64,000 nucleotides of DNA, from NCBI GenBank assembly GCA_965198715.1, contig CBDAPV010000002.1, positions 372,001 through 436,000 on the forward strand, given 5' to 3'. This document shows, piece after piece, positions 29,525 through 38,322 of the stretch; positions within the stretch are counted from its first letter, which is position 1; every line of letters begins with the position of its first letter. The position numbers were made by a program, and so were the translations under genes. The DNA comes from RH-AL1 sp965198715. Lineage in GTDB: Bacteria > Pseudomonadota > Alphaproteobacteria > Rhizobiales > Beijerinckiaceae. The notes beneath the pieces are model-generated. The model did not search any database and was not told where the DNA came from. It saw only the letters and a list, made by a program, of their open reading frames with translations.

Positions 29525-31384
29525 TTGAAGAAGCAGCCCGCCGACGACATCGTGCTTGGAGACGACCGCGCCGCGGCGGTCCTTCCGACGCTCTTCGGCG
29601 GCGCGATCATCGTGGCGGGCCTGTATTACGGCCAGGAGCTCACGGTGCCGCTGGTTCTCGCGGCGCTGCTCGCCTTCGTGCTGGCGCCGCTGTGTACGCT
29701 GCTTCAGAGATTGTGGCTGCCGCGTGCCCTGGCCGTCCTCGTCGCCGTGCTCCTGACCTTCGCCATCCTCGGCGGCCTCGGCATGATCGTCGGACGCCAG
29801 GCCGCCTCGCTCGCCTCCGGCCTGCCGGCCTATCAGACGACGATTACCAGCAAATGGAACGCTTTGGTCGCCAAGGTCGGCGCAGTCGAGCATTTCACCA
29901 AGGATATCGGCGGCGCGGCCGCCCCGGCGGGGAAGGCCGGCACGGCGCCCAAGGACGACAAGGTCGCCGGCATCAGTCTTCCCGCCGACATGTCCGGGCT
30001 CTCGCTGTTCCGCTCGGTGGCGCTGCCGATCCTGGGGCCGATCGGGACCTTCGGCGTGACCCTGATCTTCGCCTTCTTCATTCTCGTTTCGAACGAGGAC
30101 CTGCGCGATCGCCTCGTACGCTTGGTCGGGCGGCAGGACCTTCACCGCACCATCCTGGCGATGAACGATGCGGCGAGCCGTCTGTCGCGATATTTCCTGT
30201 TCCAGCTGGCGCTCAACGCCGCGTTCGGCCTCACGATCGGCGTCGCCTTGTGGATCGCGGGGCTGCCGAGCCCTGTGCTTTGGGGCATCTTGGCCGGCGT
30301 GATGCGTTTCGTGCCCTTCATCGGCGTCGTCGTGGCCGCGGTGCCGCCGCTGCTGCTCGCGGTGGCCGTCTTTCCCGGCTGGACGACGGCCCTGGCAGTG
30401 CTGGCGATCTTCGGCATCGCCGAAGGCATGATGGGGCAGGTGGTCGAGCCCTTGATCTATGGCCACAACACCGGTCTGTCGCCGATGGCGGTGATCGTCG
30501 CCACCGCGTTCTGGGCGCTGATCTGGGGGCCCATCGGTCTCCTGATCGCGACGCCGCTGACGGTGTGCCTGGTCGTCTTGGGTCGCCACGTCGAGGCGCT
30601 GTCATTCCTCGACGTGATCCTCGGCGACAAGCCGCCGCTGGAGCCGCCCGAGACCTTCTACCAACGCGCCCTGGAAGGGCGCGGCATGGCCTTGGCGCCC
30701 GACGCCTGCAAGCGGATCGGCACGTCGTCCTACGTCGACTATTGCGACCGGGTGGCCCTGCCGGGCTTGGCCCTGGCGCAAGGCGATCTCGCGCGCGACG
30801 ATTCCGCTTTCGAGCGCCTCGATGCCATCCACGGGCAGATCGGCGCCCTGCTCGTCAAGGTTCGCGTCGATACGACAAGCAAGGCGGCGAAGCGGAAGGG
30901 CATGGCGCCGGCCGATCCCGCCGCCGAACGAATGGGCCTGGCGGGGACCACCTTGCCGCCGCACTGGCGTGACGAGCATGCCATCGTCTGCGTGCCCGGA
31001 CGGGGCCAGCTCGACGATCTTGCGGCGCTCATGGCGGTCGACGCGTTGCGCGACGCCGGTTTCGGCGCCTATAGCGAGGCCAACCTCGTCCTCAATGCGC
31101 GCGACGCGATGCCCTCGCGCTTCGCCGCCGCCCGGCTCTGCTGCCTCTCGATCCTTGAGGACGGCAGCACCGCAGCCTCGATCCGATACTTCATACGACG
31201 AATGCAAAAGCAGATCCCCGGCGCGACCGTCGTGATCGGCCTGTGGCACGCCGACCGCGACAGCGCGCTGCTCTCCACCCTTCGAGCGAGCGGCGGCGAC
31301 GAGCACGTGGTCCTATCGATCGGCGAGCTCATCGCCTTCTGCCAGGCGATGGCGGTTCGGCAGCCGGCGCTCGCGGCGGAATAG
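29525..31384 (+). CDS. AI-2E family permease with long C-terminal extension
   Basis: 619 residues from TTG 29525, which has AGGG 7 nt upstream; TTG 29507 is an alternative. Residues 15-375 hold about eight helices and the AI-2E/PerM pattern (FFILVSNEDLRDRLVRL, FVPFIGVVVAAVPP, VEPLIYGHNTGLSP). Residues 400-619 form a soluble C-terminal part not seen in ordinary family members, with repeated ALMAVDALRDAGF-like alpha/beta features and VVIGLWHADRD. Members export small molecules or act as Na+/H+ antiporters. The substrate is unknown. It overlaps the convergent peptidase gene by 56 bp. Confidence 0.88.
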   Translation: MKKQPADDIVLGDDRAAAVLPTLFGGAIIVAGLYYGQELTVPLVLAALLAFVLAPLCTLLQRLWLPRALAVLVAVLLTFAILGGLGMIVGRQAASLASGLPAYQTTITSKWNALVAKVGAVEHFTKDIGGAAAPAGKAGTAPKDDKVAGISLPADMSGLSLFRSVALPILGPIGTFGVTLIFAFFILVSNEDLRDRLVRLVGRQDLHRTILAMNDAASRLSRYFLFQLALNAAFGLTIGVALWIAGLPSPVLWGILAGVMRFVPFIGVVVAAVPPLLLAVAVFPGWTTALAVLAIFGIAEGMMGQVVEPLIYGHNTGLSPMAVIVATAFWALIWGPIGLLIATPLTVCLVVLGRHVEALSFLDVILGDKPPLEPPETFYQRALEGRGMALAPDACKRIGTSSYVDYCDRVALPGLALAQGDLARDDSAFERLDAIHGQIGALLVKVRVDTTSKAAKRKGMAPADPAAERMGLAGTTLPPHWRDEHAIVCVPGRGQLDDLAALMAVDALRDAGFGAYSEANLVLNARDAMPSRFAAARLCCLSILEDGSTAASIRYFIRRMQKQIPGATVVIGLWHADRDSALLSTLRASGGDEHVVLSIGELIAFCQAMAVRQPALAAE

Positions 31385-31991
31385 TCGCTCCCGCGAGTAC
31401 GCCGACGACGACGCGAGCTGCGTCCGCCAGCGTCGCGGCCGTCGGGCCGGCTCCGTTCTGGTCCACGGCCGGCACGTGGAGGAAGCCGACGACAGAAGCG
31501 AGATCACTTCCGAGCGCGTGATACAGCGCCGCGTTGCAGACGTAGTCGCCGGCATCATCCGAGAGCGTCGCCTCGTGCCCGGCCTCGTGGAGCGCGGCGA
31601 GCACGGTGACCGCGGGCCAGGTCGCCGCGCGTGTCGCCGGCGCGCCTTCGACCAGCGCCGATGCCGCCGGCACGACGCCGTCCGTGTCCGGCGTTGCATG
31701 GCCCACGACGTTGCGCGCCAGCGTCTCGATGTTGAGGATCGGGCGCCCTTTGGCAAGACCGAGCAGCAGCACGGCATCGGGTCGATGACGCGCGGCCTCG
31801 CGCAAAGCCGGGCCGACGCTGGCGAAGGTCACCGGCAGTCGCGCGAAAGCCAGCTCGACGCCATCGACGCCGTCGGTGTCGAGCAGCCGCAGCATCGCGA
31901 GCGTGGGGTTCGTCGGTGCGCCCGGAAACGGGCCGAAGCCGGTGACGAGCACGCGCGGGCGGCGCGGCGCCGCTGTAACGACATCATTCAT
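31329..31991 (-). CDS. pcp: Pyrrolidone-carboxylate (pyroglutamyl) peptidase I
   Basis: 220 residues, normal for the C15 family. The catalytic triad is visible: Glu89 in LNIETLARN, Cys152 in GDYVCNAALY and His172 in GFLHVPAV. The N-terminal VLVTGFGPFPGAPTNPT is diagnostic. The enzyme removes N-terminal pyroglutamate from peptides in the cytoplasm. The last 18 codons overlap the end of the AI-2E gene on the other strand. Confidence 0.93.
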   Translation of the reverse strand: MNDVVTAAPRRPRVLVTGFGPFPGAPTNPTLAMLRLLDTDGVDGVELAFARLPVTFASVGPALREAARHRPDAVLLLGLAKGRPILNIETLARNVVGHATPDTDGVVPAASALVEGAPATRAATWPAVTVLAALHEAGHEATLSDDAGDYVCNAALYHALGSDLASVVGFLHVPAVDQNGAGPTAATLADAARVVVGVLAGATIPPRAPAAEPPSPGRRR

Positions 31992-32076
31992 GACTAATGC
32001 TAAGACCTGTACGCGTAAGCGGCGTCAACGGGGGAGACGCTGTCGGGTTAGGGGGGCCGCTCCGCAGCCGGAGCGG

Positions 32077-33291
32077 ATGACGTCGATGAGGGATTGGCCG
32101 AGGCTCGCGTCGAGATCCGCGCAGCGTGCCGCCGCGATCGCGATGATCGCAGGTGCGCTTTCGGGCTGCGTGACGGACAAGGTCAACGAGGTGACATCCT
32201 CGGTTGGCGACGTCTTCGCCAAGGCCGACCCGATCGCCGCCCGCCGCGTTCCGCTCTTCGTCGTCTCGACGCGCCGCGGCAGGGGCGGCAACGCCGACGA
32301 GCTCGCCGACGGCGCCCACGAATCCTTGCAGACCGTCACCGTGCCGGCGAGCCACGTCGCCGGCGAGGTCGAGCGGCCGCGCTGGGGCAGCGCCGACCCC
32401 GAGAGCCATTTCACCGTCTCCGCCGTGCGCTCTCTCGACGACGCCGAGTTCAAGGCCGAGCTGGCCTCCCACCTTTCCGGGCGCATCGGCTCCAACCGCG
32501 ACGTGCTGCTCTACGTCCACGGCTTCAACACGAGCTACGACGAGGCGCGTTTCCGCCTCGCGCAGGTGGTGACGGACGGCCGCTTCGGCGGCGTGCCGGT
32601 GCTGTTCACCTGGCCGGCCTCGGGCAGCCTGTTCCAGTACGAGGCCGCCAAGGAGAGCGCCTCGGCCTCGCGCGACGCGCTGGCGCAACTGCTGCTCGAC
32701 CTCGGCGCCACACCCGACGTCGGCAAGGTCCACATCCTAGCCCATTCCATGGGCACCTGGCTGACGATGGAGGCGCTGCGGCAGGACGCCATCGCCGGCA
32801 AGCCCGATCTCGACGGCAAGCTCGGCGACGTGATGCTGGCGGCGCCCGACATCGACGTCGGCGTCTTCCGCAACCAGATCGCCAAGCTCGACCCGCGCCA
32901 CATCTCGGTCCTGGTGTCGGTCAACGACAAGGCGCTGACCCTGTCGCGGCGGCTCGCCGGCGACCGTCCCCGCGTCGGCGCGCTGAACCCGAAGGACCCG
33001 GCCGACAAGGTGGTGCTCGACGAGCTCGGCGTGCAGGTCTACGACCTCGCCGGAAACGAGACGGGCTTCATCAACCACGGCACCTACGCCACCGCGCCCG
33101 ATGTGGTACAGCGCATCGGCGCCACCATCGGCGCGCGCCGGGTGCAGGACGCCGACGTCACCGCCGTCCTCGGCGATCGCCCGGTGAGCGAGAAGGTGGT
33201 GTCGCGCCCGCTCGCCGCCGCGCCGCCGCCGATCGGGGCGCCGGTGGCTGTGCCCGCGGCGCCCGGCGCAGGGGTGCCGGCGGCGCATTGA
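32077..33291 (+). CDS. Lipoprotein alpha/beta hydrolase (DUF900 family)
   Basis: 404 residues from ATG 32077; ATG 32086 has better spacing to GGAG and is possible. The N-terminal signal ends in a lipobox, LSGC. The family core is clear: DVLLYVHGFNTSYDEARFRL, VLFTWPASGSLFQYE, and the nucleophile Ser in ILAHSMGTWLTMEAL. DUF900 proteins are predicted esterases or lipases. As a lipoprotein it would face the periplasm. The C-terminal 40 residues are a Pro/Ala tail. Confidence 0.9.
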   Translation: MTSMRDWPRLASRSAQRAAAIAMIAGALSGCVTDKVNEVTSSVGDVFAKADPIAARRVPLFVVSTRRGRGGNADELADGAHESLQTVTVPASHVAGEVERPRWGSADPESHFTVSAVRSLDDAEFKAELASHLSGRIGSNRDVLLYVHGFNTSYDEARFRLAQVVTDGRFGGVPVLFTWPASGSLFQYEAAKESASASRDALAQLLLDLGATPDVGKVHILAHSMGTWLTMEALRQDAIAGKPDLDGKLGDVMLAAPDIDVGVFRNQIAKLDPRHISVLVSVNDKALTLSRRLAGDRPRVGALNPKDPADKVVLDELGVQVYDLAGNETGFINHGTYATAPDVVQRIGATIGARRVQDADVTAVLGDRPVSEKVVSRPLAAAPPPIGAPVAVPAAPGAGVPAAH

Positions 33292-33307
33292 GCCTGCGGG
33301 AGTGTCG

Positions 33308-33527
33308 ATGTCGGTATGGAACGAGCGGATCAAGCTCTTTGCAACCTACCTCAACACGATGGCAGCCGCATCCTTCGTCAACCGGTTTCGTTGCTCCTTT
33401 GATCTCGCTGGCGACCGCTCACACATCGCCCCTGTTCCCAATCGCCACCATCGCGCTTATCTTCGTTCCCCTGTCAGTCGCTCTCCACCTCGCTGCGCAG
33501 GTGGTTCTCGGTAGGTTGAAGCCATGA
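33308..33527 (+). pseudogene. Frameshifted small membrane protein
   Basis: The first 24 codons (MSVWNERIKLFATYLNTMAA...) and the last 46 codons (TGFVAPLISLATAH... ending GRLKP) lie in adjacent frames. Removing one base near 33380 (GTCAACC) joins them into a 71-residue protein with an amphipathic N-terminus and two membrane helices, a pattern I associate with small Rhizobiales membrane proteins. Either the gene is broken or the base is an assembly error. Its stop overlaps the start of the next small ORF (ATGA). Confidence 0.55.
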
Positions 33528-33673
33528 CGCTGCAGCTGTTCACTCTCGTCGTCATGCCTCTTCTGGGTTTGGCGATTGCCACCATCGGCTACTTTACAAT
33601 CGTCCTGACCGTGCCGGCGCAGCCGCATCCTGTCGAGGCAGAAGCGCCGCGGGATCATCGCTTGAAGCGCTGA
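33524..33673 (+). CDS. 49-residue single-helix membrane protein
   Basis: ATG at 33524 overlaps the stop of the frameshifted gene before it (ATGA), a sign of translational coupling. The peptide starts MTLQLFTLVVMPLLGLAI, giving one membrane helix over roughly residues 5-30, then a Pro- and charge-rich tail ending DHRLKR. No family is recognised. The overlap and clean hydrophobic helix support a real gene, but it is short. Confidence 0.5.
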   Translation: MTLQLFTLVVMPLLGLAIATIGYFTIVLTVPAQPHPVEAEAPRDHRLKR

Positions 33674-33691
33674 CACGCGGATTTCCAGCGC

Positions 33692-35479
33692 TCACACCGG
33701 CGCCGCGTCGACCAGTCTGAGGCGCACGCGCTCGCGGCCGCCGTAGCGGTCGCGCGTCAGCGTGCCGGCGAGATGGAAGCGCTCGCCGCGGCCGGCCAGC
33801 AGCGCCCGGCCGAGCGGCTCGGTGGCGGTGCGGAAGGCGATGCCGTCGAGGGTGGCGCCGTCGCCGGCCTGCACCCGCAACCGCACGTGGCCGGTGCCGA
33901 CCTCGGCGACGTCGACCAGCCGGTGCGCGGGCAGGGCGAAGACCGGCTCCGGGCTGCCCGAGCCGAATGGGCCGGCGCGATCCAGGTCGGCGAGCAACGC
34001 CGGCGTGGCGCCGGCGGCGGTCACCGTGGCGTCGACGTCGAGCGCCTCGGAGGCGCGGGCTTCGCGCGCCGCGACGGCGAGGTCGGCCTCGACGAAGGCG
34101 CGGAACGCGGCGAGGCCGCCCGGCCCGAGCGTCACGCCCGCCGCCATGGCGTGGCCGCCGCCCTTGACCAGCACGCCCGCCTCCACCGCCGCGCGCACCG
34201 AGCGTCCGAGGTCGACGCCGGGCATCGAGCGGCCGGAGCCGGTGCCGCCGCCGTCCGCGCCCAGGGCGACGGCGAAGGCCGGCCGCCCGAATTTCTCGCG
34301 CAGGCGCCCGGCGACGATGCCGACGATGCCGGCGTGCCAGTCGGTCCCGCCCACGGCGATGATCGCCGCGCCCTCGTCGTGAAGCCCGACCTGGGCCAGC
34401 GCCTCGGCCTCGGCCACCGCCAGCGTCGCCTGCTCCATGGCCTGGCGCTCGCGGTTGAGACGGTCGAGCTGCGCGGCGATGGCGGCGGCCTCGTCGTCGT
34501 CGGTCAAGGTGAGCAGGCGGGCGCCGAGCGCGGCGTCGCCGATGCGGCCCCCGGCGTTGATGCGCGGGCCGACGAGGTAGCCGAGGTGATAGGTCGTGGC
34601 CGGGCCATCGGCGCCGGCGACGTCGAAGAGCGCGACGAGGCCGGGTCGCCCGCGGGCGCGCATGACCGCGAGACCCTTCTTGACGAAGGCGCGGTTGAGC
34701 CCGATGAGCGGGGCCACGTCGGCCACCGTCGCCAGCGCCACGAGGTCGAGCGCGCGCAGCAGGTCGGGCTCGGCCCGTTGCGCGCCGAAGAAGCCGCGTC
34801 GCCGCAGCACGCGCTGCAGCGCGACCAGCGCCATGAAGACGACACCCGCGGCGCAGAGCTGGCCTAGGCCGGAGAGGTCGTCGAGCCGGTTGGGGTTCAC
34901 CACCAGGGCGGGGGGCAGGACCTCGGGCGCCTGGTGATGGTCGAGGATGATGGGCGCGAGGCCGAGCGCGGCCGCCTCCGTGATGGCGGCGTGGCTCGTC
35001 GTGCCGCAATCGACGGAAACGAGCAGGCCGGCGCCGCCGGCGGCGAGCATGCGCACCGCCTCGACGTTGGGGCCGTAGCCCTCGAAGAGGCGGTCGGGTA
35101 TGTGGATGACATGCGGCGTGCCGCAGGCGGCGAGATAGTCGGCGAGCAGCGCCGACGAGGCGGCGCCGTCGACGTCGTAGTCGCCGAAGATCGCGATCCT
35201 GGTGCCGGCGCCGACCGCATCGGCCAGGCGCTCCACCGCCGCGTCCATGTCGGAGAGGCTGGAGGGGTCTGGCATCAAGTCGCGCACGGCGGGGTCGAGG
35301 TAGGCCGGGGTGGCGTCGGGTGCGACGCCGCGCGCGGCGAGTATGCGCGAGAGCACGTCGCCGTGGCCGCCGAGTTGCGCAATCGCGAGCGCCTGGGACT
35401 CGCCGTGCGGGTCAAGGCGAGTGCGCCAGGCACGGCCGCAGAGCGAACGTTCGACGTCGAGGAGCGGGCGGGAGGTCAT
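33692..35479 (-). CDS. recJ: Single-stranded-DNA-specific exonuclease RecJ
   Basis: 595 residues, the usual length. DHH-phosphoesterase motifs are present: IFGDYDVDGAASSALL (motif I), SVDCGTTS, ILDHHQAP (the DHH motif) and DLVALATVADVAPL. The DHHA1 part has GTDWHAGIVGIVAGRL and KGGGHAMAAG. The C-terminal OB-fold closes the protein. It degrades single-stranded DNA 5' to 3' in recombination and mismatch repair. Confidence 0.96.
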   Translation of the reverse strand: MTSRPLLDVERSLCGRAWRTRLDPHGESQALAIAQLGGHGDVLSRILAARGVAPDATPAYLDPAVRDLMPDPSSLSDMDAAVERLADAVGAGTRIAIFGDYDVDGAASSALLADYLAACGTPHVIHIPDRLFEGYGPNVEAVRMLAAGGAGLLVSVDCGTTSHAAITEAAALGLAPIILDHHQAPEVLPPALVVNPNRLDDLSGLGQLCAAGVVFMALVALQRVLRRRGFFGAQRAEPDLLRALDLVALATVADVAPLIGLNRAFVKKGLAVMRARGRPGLVALFDVAGADGPATTYHLGYLVGPRINAGGRIGDAALGARLLTLTDDDEAAAIAAQLDRLNRERQAMEQATLAVAEAEALAQVGLHDEGAAIIAVGGTDWHAGIVGIVAGRLREKFGRPAFAVALGADGGGTGSGRSMPGVDLGRSVRAAVEAGVLVKGGGHAMAAGVTLGPGGLAAFRAFVEADLAVAAREARASEALDVDATVTAAGATPALLADLDRAGPFGSGSPEPVFALPAHRLVDVAEVGTGHVRLRVQAGDGATLDGIAFRTATEPLGRALLAGRGERFHLAGTLTRDRYGGRERVRLRLVDAAPV

Positions 35480-35489
35480 GAGGCGCAGA

Positions 35490-35789
35490 TTAGTCGGTGC
35501 GACCCGAGGGCATGGACCTGGGATCGCGAGCCGAATGCCTGATGGCGTGGACCGTCACGTGGTCCTCATCCACCGTGTAGAAGACGAGATAGGGGTAGGG
35601 CGTCGCGATCATGGACCGCATGGGCTGTCGCCGGGTCATGCGGCCTGCTTCAGGAAAACGGCTTGCGTGTTCGGCGACTTCCTGAAGGCGAGACGCGACC
35701 TTCGCGAGACCACCCGGCGAACGACTCGCGAGGTAACCCAGAACCTCATCGAGATCTCGGCTGGCAGGTAATGTGTAGCGAAGCTTCAC
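35490..35789 (-). CDS. ParE/RelE-type toxin
   Basis: 99 residues. The plasmid stabilisation fold is visible in LRYTLPASRDLDEVLGYLASRSP at the start and PYPYLVFYTVDEDHVTVHAIRHSARDP at the end. ParE toxins poison gyrase; RelE toxins cut mRNA. The RHSARDP ending favours ParE. Its ATG overlaps the antitoxin stop (ATGA, 35786-35789), with the antitoxin first, as is normal. It lies between recJ and bchP. Confidence 0.88.
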   Translation of the reverse strand: MKLRYTLPASRDLDEVLGYLASRSPGGLAKVASRLQEVAEHASRFPEAGRMTRRQPMRSMIATPYPYLVFYTVDEDHVTVHAIRHSARDPRSMPSGRTD

Positions 35790-36007
35790 AGACCATGCTT
35801 CGCCCAGATCGCGCGGATCTCGTCATCGGTCGCGAACTCGCCGCGCGCGGCAGCGGCTTCGGACACGTCGAGCGCGGCGTGCTCCTCGGGCGTGAGGTCG
35901 AGCGGCTCGTCGAAGGCGAGGTCGAGCATCAGACGCGCGACGTCGTCCTGCCTCTCTTCCGAAAGATGCCGCGTCGCCTCGATCGCGTGGTCGAGCAGCT
36001 TTGTCAT
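35786..36007 (-). CDS. Antitoxin of the ParE-type pair
   Basis: 73 residues from ATG 36007 (MTKLLDHAIEATRHLSEERQ). The frame extends to 36049 but those residues look like leader. An N-terminal helical part is followed by an acidic C-terminus (LTPEEHAALDVSEAAA, then DDEIRAIWAKHGL), typical of antitoxins that wrap their toxin. Position and overlap with the toxin support the call. Confidence 0.85.
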   Translation of the reverse strand: MTKLLDHAIEATRHLSEERQDDVARLMLDLAFDEPLDLTPEEHAALDVSEAAAARGEFATDDEIRAIWAKHGL

Positions 36008-36091
36008 GGTCCACCGTCGGCCGGGAGTGCTGCGCAACCCTAGACGCATGGAGGCGCTTTGAAAATGGTGGGCCGACGACGACAGATCGGC

Positions 36092-37285
36092 TCAGTGCGC
36101 CCCGATGCCGACGAGCTGGCCCAAATCCTTGAAGAAGATACGGACCTGTGCCGCCGGCTTCTTCCGGGTCAGCTCCTTGTTCATGTAGGACTGCCAGGTC
36201 AGCTCCTGCACGTCCTTGTCCTTGCAGATCTTGACGAACTTCTCGCGGCGCTTGTCGGAGCAGTACCAGAAGTACTGCATGATCCCGAGCACCAGGAAGA
36301 CCTTGCCGTGGGCCTTGAGGAAGCGCTTGCGGGCCAAGGCCAGCGCCTTGCCGCGGGCCTTGTCCGTGGTGGCGACGAGCGCGCCTTCCACTGCCTCGAC
36401 GGCGAAGCGGGCGCAGGCCATGGCGTAGTAGATGCCCTCGCCCGAGGAGGGCGCGACCACGCCGGCGGCGTCGCCGATGACCAGCACGTCGCGGCCGTTG
36501 TCCCATTTCTTCAATGGCTTCAGCGGCAGCGGCGCGCCCTCCTTGCGGATGGTCTTGAGCTCGGCAAGGCCGGTGCGCTGGCGCAGGTCGGCGATGGCGT
36601 TCTTGAGGCTGAAGCCCTTCACCGCCGAGCCGTTGCCGATGCTCATCGCCTTTCCGTGCGGGAACACCCAGGAATAGAAGTCCGGCGACATCGAGCCGTC
36701 GTAGTAGATGTCGCAGCGCGTCGGGTCGTAGCTCGCGCTGGCCTGCTCGGGCGCCTCGACGATCTCGTGGTAGGCGAAGACGAATTTGCCGGTCTTGAAG
36801 TCCTTGATGCTGTCGCGACCGACGCCCGAGTTGGCGCCGTCGGCGCCGACCACGGAGCGGGCGCGCATCGTGTGGGTGCCATCCCCGGCGAGGTAGTTGA
36901 CCACCGCCATGCCGTCGTCGTCGCGGGTGATCTTGGTGAAGCTGCCGGTGCGGCGCTCGGCGCCGGCCTCGGCCGCGCGGGCGCGCAAAAACTCGTCGAA
37001 GTGCTCGCGGTCGACGATGCCGACGTAGCCGCCGACGGAGATCGGCATGTCCACCGCGATGCCCTTGGGCGAGATCATGCGGGCGGACGAGATCTTGGCG
37101 CAGAGCTGGTCTTCGGGGATGGCGAAGTCGCGCACCAGGCGCGGCGGGATGGCGCCGCCGCAGGGCTTGATGCGGCCAGCGCGGTCGAGCAGCGCCACGC
37201 TGTGGCCGCGCCGCGCCATGTCCTCGGCCATCGTTGCGCCGGCCGGGCCGCCGCCGACCACCACTACGTCGTATGTCTGCGCCAT
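36092..37285 (-). CDS. bchP: BchP, geranylgeranyl diphosphate/bacteriochlorophyll reductase
   Basis: 397 residues from ATG 37285. The N-terminal FAD-binding site is VVVGGGPAGATMAEDMARRG; further FAD motifs are GADGANSGV and GDAAGVVAPSSGEGI. The segments FYSWVFPHG and KPCGGAIPPRL are typical of ChlP/BchP. The enzyme reduces the geranylgeranyl tail of bacteriochlorophyll to phytyl. It follows bchG by 2 nt and is the third gene of a bchHGP transcription unit. Confidence 0.95.
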   Translation of the reverse strand: MAQTYDVVVVGGGPAGATMAEDMARRGHSVALLDRAGRIKPCGGAIPPRLVRDFAIPEDQLCAKISSARMISPKGIAVDMPISVGGYVGIVDREHFDEFLRARAAEAGAERRTGSFTKITRDDDGMAVVNYLAGDGTHTMRARSVVGADGANSGVGRDSIKDFKTGKFVFAYHEIVEAPEQASASYDPTRCDIYYDGSMSPDFYSWVFPHGKAMSIGNGSAVKGFSLKNAIADLRQRTGLAELKTIRKEGAPLPLKPLKKWDNGRDVLVIGDAAGVVAPSSGEGIYYAMACARFAVEAVEGALVATTDKARGKALALARKRFLKAHGKVFLVLGIMQYFWYCSDKRREKFVKICKDKDVQELTWQSYMNKELTRKKPAAQVRIFFKDLGQLVGIGAH

Positions 37286-37287
37286 GA

Positions 37288-38322
37288 TCAGACCCCCACG
37301 AGGAACCGCACGGCGAAGGCGCTCGCCAGCATGCCGAAGACGAACAGGGGCACGCCCACCCCCGAGTACCAGAGCGCCCGCTTGATCGGCGCGGCGAGGA
37401 AACGCTGCATCATGATGGCCTGGCCACCCAGCAGTGAGACGATGAAGCCGGCGTGGAGCGGGCGGCCCCAGGCCAGCAGCAGCGCGATCACGACGACCTG
37501 CGGCAGCGCCATCGTCAGGCAAGCCACGCGCGCCGCGCCGTCTGCGCCGAGCTGCACCGGCAGCGAGCGCACGCCCATGATGCGGTCGCCCTCGATTGCC
37601 TTGAAGTCGTTCAGCGTCATGATGCCGTGCGCGCCGAGGCTGTAGAGCCCGGCCAGCACGAGCGAGGGCCAGGCCGGCAGCCCGCCGCCGACCATCACGG
37701 CCGCGCCGGTGACCCAGGCGAGCCCCTCGTAGCAGAGGCCGCAGGCGGCGTTGCCCCACCAGCCGTTCTCCTTCAGCCGGAACGGCGGCGCGCTGTAGGC
37801 CCAGGCCAGCGCCAGGCCGACGATCGCGGCGACGAAGACCCAGGGACCGAGTGCCGCAGCGACGGCGAGCGACACCAGCGTCCAGGCGCACGCGATGGCG
37901 AGACCCCAGCGGCGGGGGATGCGGCCGGAGGGAATCGGGCGGTTGGGCTCGTTGATGGCGTCGACGTGGCGGTCGAACCAGTCGTTGACCGCCTGGCTGG
38001 TGGCGCAGACCAGCGGGCCGGCGAGCAGGATGCCCACGAGGGCCACGGTCCAATGCCCGGCAAGCGGGCGGCCCGAGGAGACCAGGCCGCAGCCGAAGGC
38101 CCACATCGGCGGGAACCAGGTGATCGGCTTGAACAGCTCGAGGACGGCAGAGGGGGCGGGATATTGGTGAGCTTCAACACCCTCATGGTGGGGAGCGCGT
38201 AGCGCGTCTCGAACCAGGAGGGCTCCAGGAGGCGAGCTGGCCGGGACCGCCTCGTGGTTCGAGACGGCCTTCGGCCTTCTCACCATGAGGCTACTGGCAG
38301 GTTTGGCCAGCGCGCCGCTCAT
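37288..38322 (-). CDS. bchG: BchG, bacteriochlorophyll synthase (geranylgeranyl transferase)
   Basis: 344 residues from ATG 38322, which overlaps the bchH stop (ATGA). The UbiA-type core has about eight helices and the Mg-binding motif NDWFDRHVDAINEPNRPIP; a second aspartate motif is NDFKAIEGDRIMG. It adds the isoprenoid tail to bacteriochlorophyllide. The first 55 or so residues are not BchG-like: they are encoded by a palindromic element (38180-38291) that left the frame open. No good start exists downstream of the element, so the extended form is probably made. Confidence 0.93.
   Translation of the reverse strand: MSGALAKPASSLMVRRPKAVSNHEAVPASSPPGALLVRDALRAPHHEGVEAHQYPAPSAVLELFKPITWFPPMWAFGCGLVSSGRPLAGHWTVALVGILLAGPLVCATSQAVNDWFDRHVDAINEPNRPIPSGRIPRRWGLAIACAWTLVSLAVAAALGPWVFVAAIVGLALAWAYSAPPFRLKENGWWGNAACGLCYEGLAWVTGAAVMVGGGLPAWPSLVLAGLYSLGAHGIMTLNDFKAIEGDRIMGVRSLPVQLGADGAARVACLTMALPQVVVIALLLAWGRPLHAGFIVSLLGGQAIMMQRFLAAPIKRALWYSGVGVPLFVFGMLASAFAVRFLVGV
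38180..38291. repeat. Palindromic repeat element inside the 5' end of bchG
   Basis: Outer arms CCTCATGGTG and CACCATGAGG and inner arms GCGTCTCGAACCA and TGGTTCGAGACG are inverted copies. The element spans about 112 bp. Each arm also carries a small hairpin of its own (AGCGCGTAGCGCGT and GGCCTTCGGCC types). I recall very similar palindromic sequences, read as RRPKAVSNHEA and RDALRAPHHEG, scattered through Rhizobiales genomes. Here it sits between bchH and the conserved part of bchG and is read through in frame. Confidence 0.85.

Noticed and set aside
32094..33527. 477-residue open frame overlapping the DUF900 lipoprotein
   Set aside because: Arg-rich shadow frame of a GC-rich gene. Only its last 46 codons are of interest and belong to the frameshifted small membrane gene.
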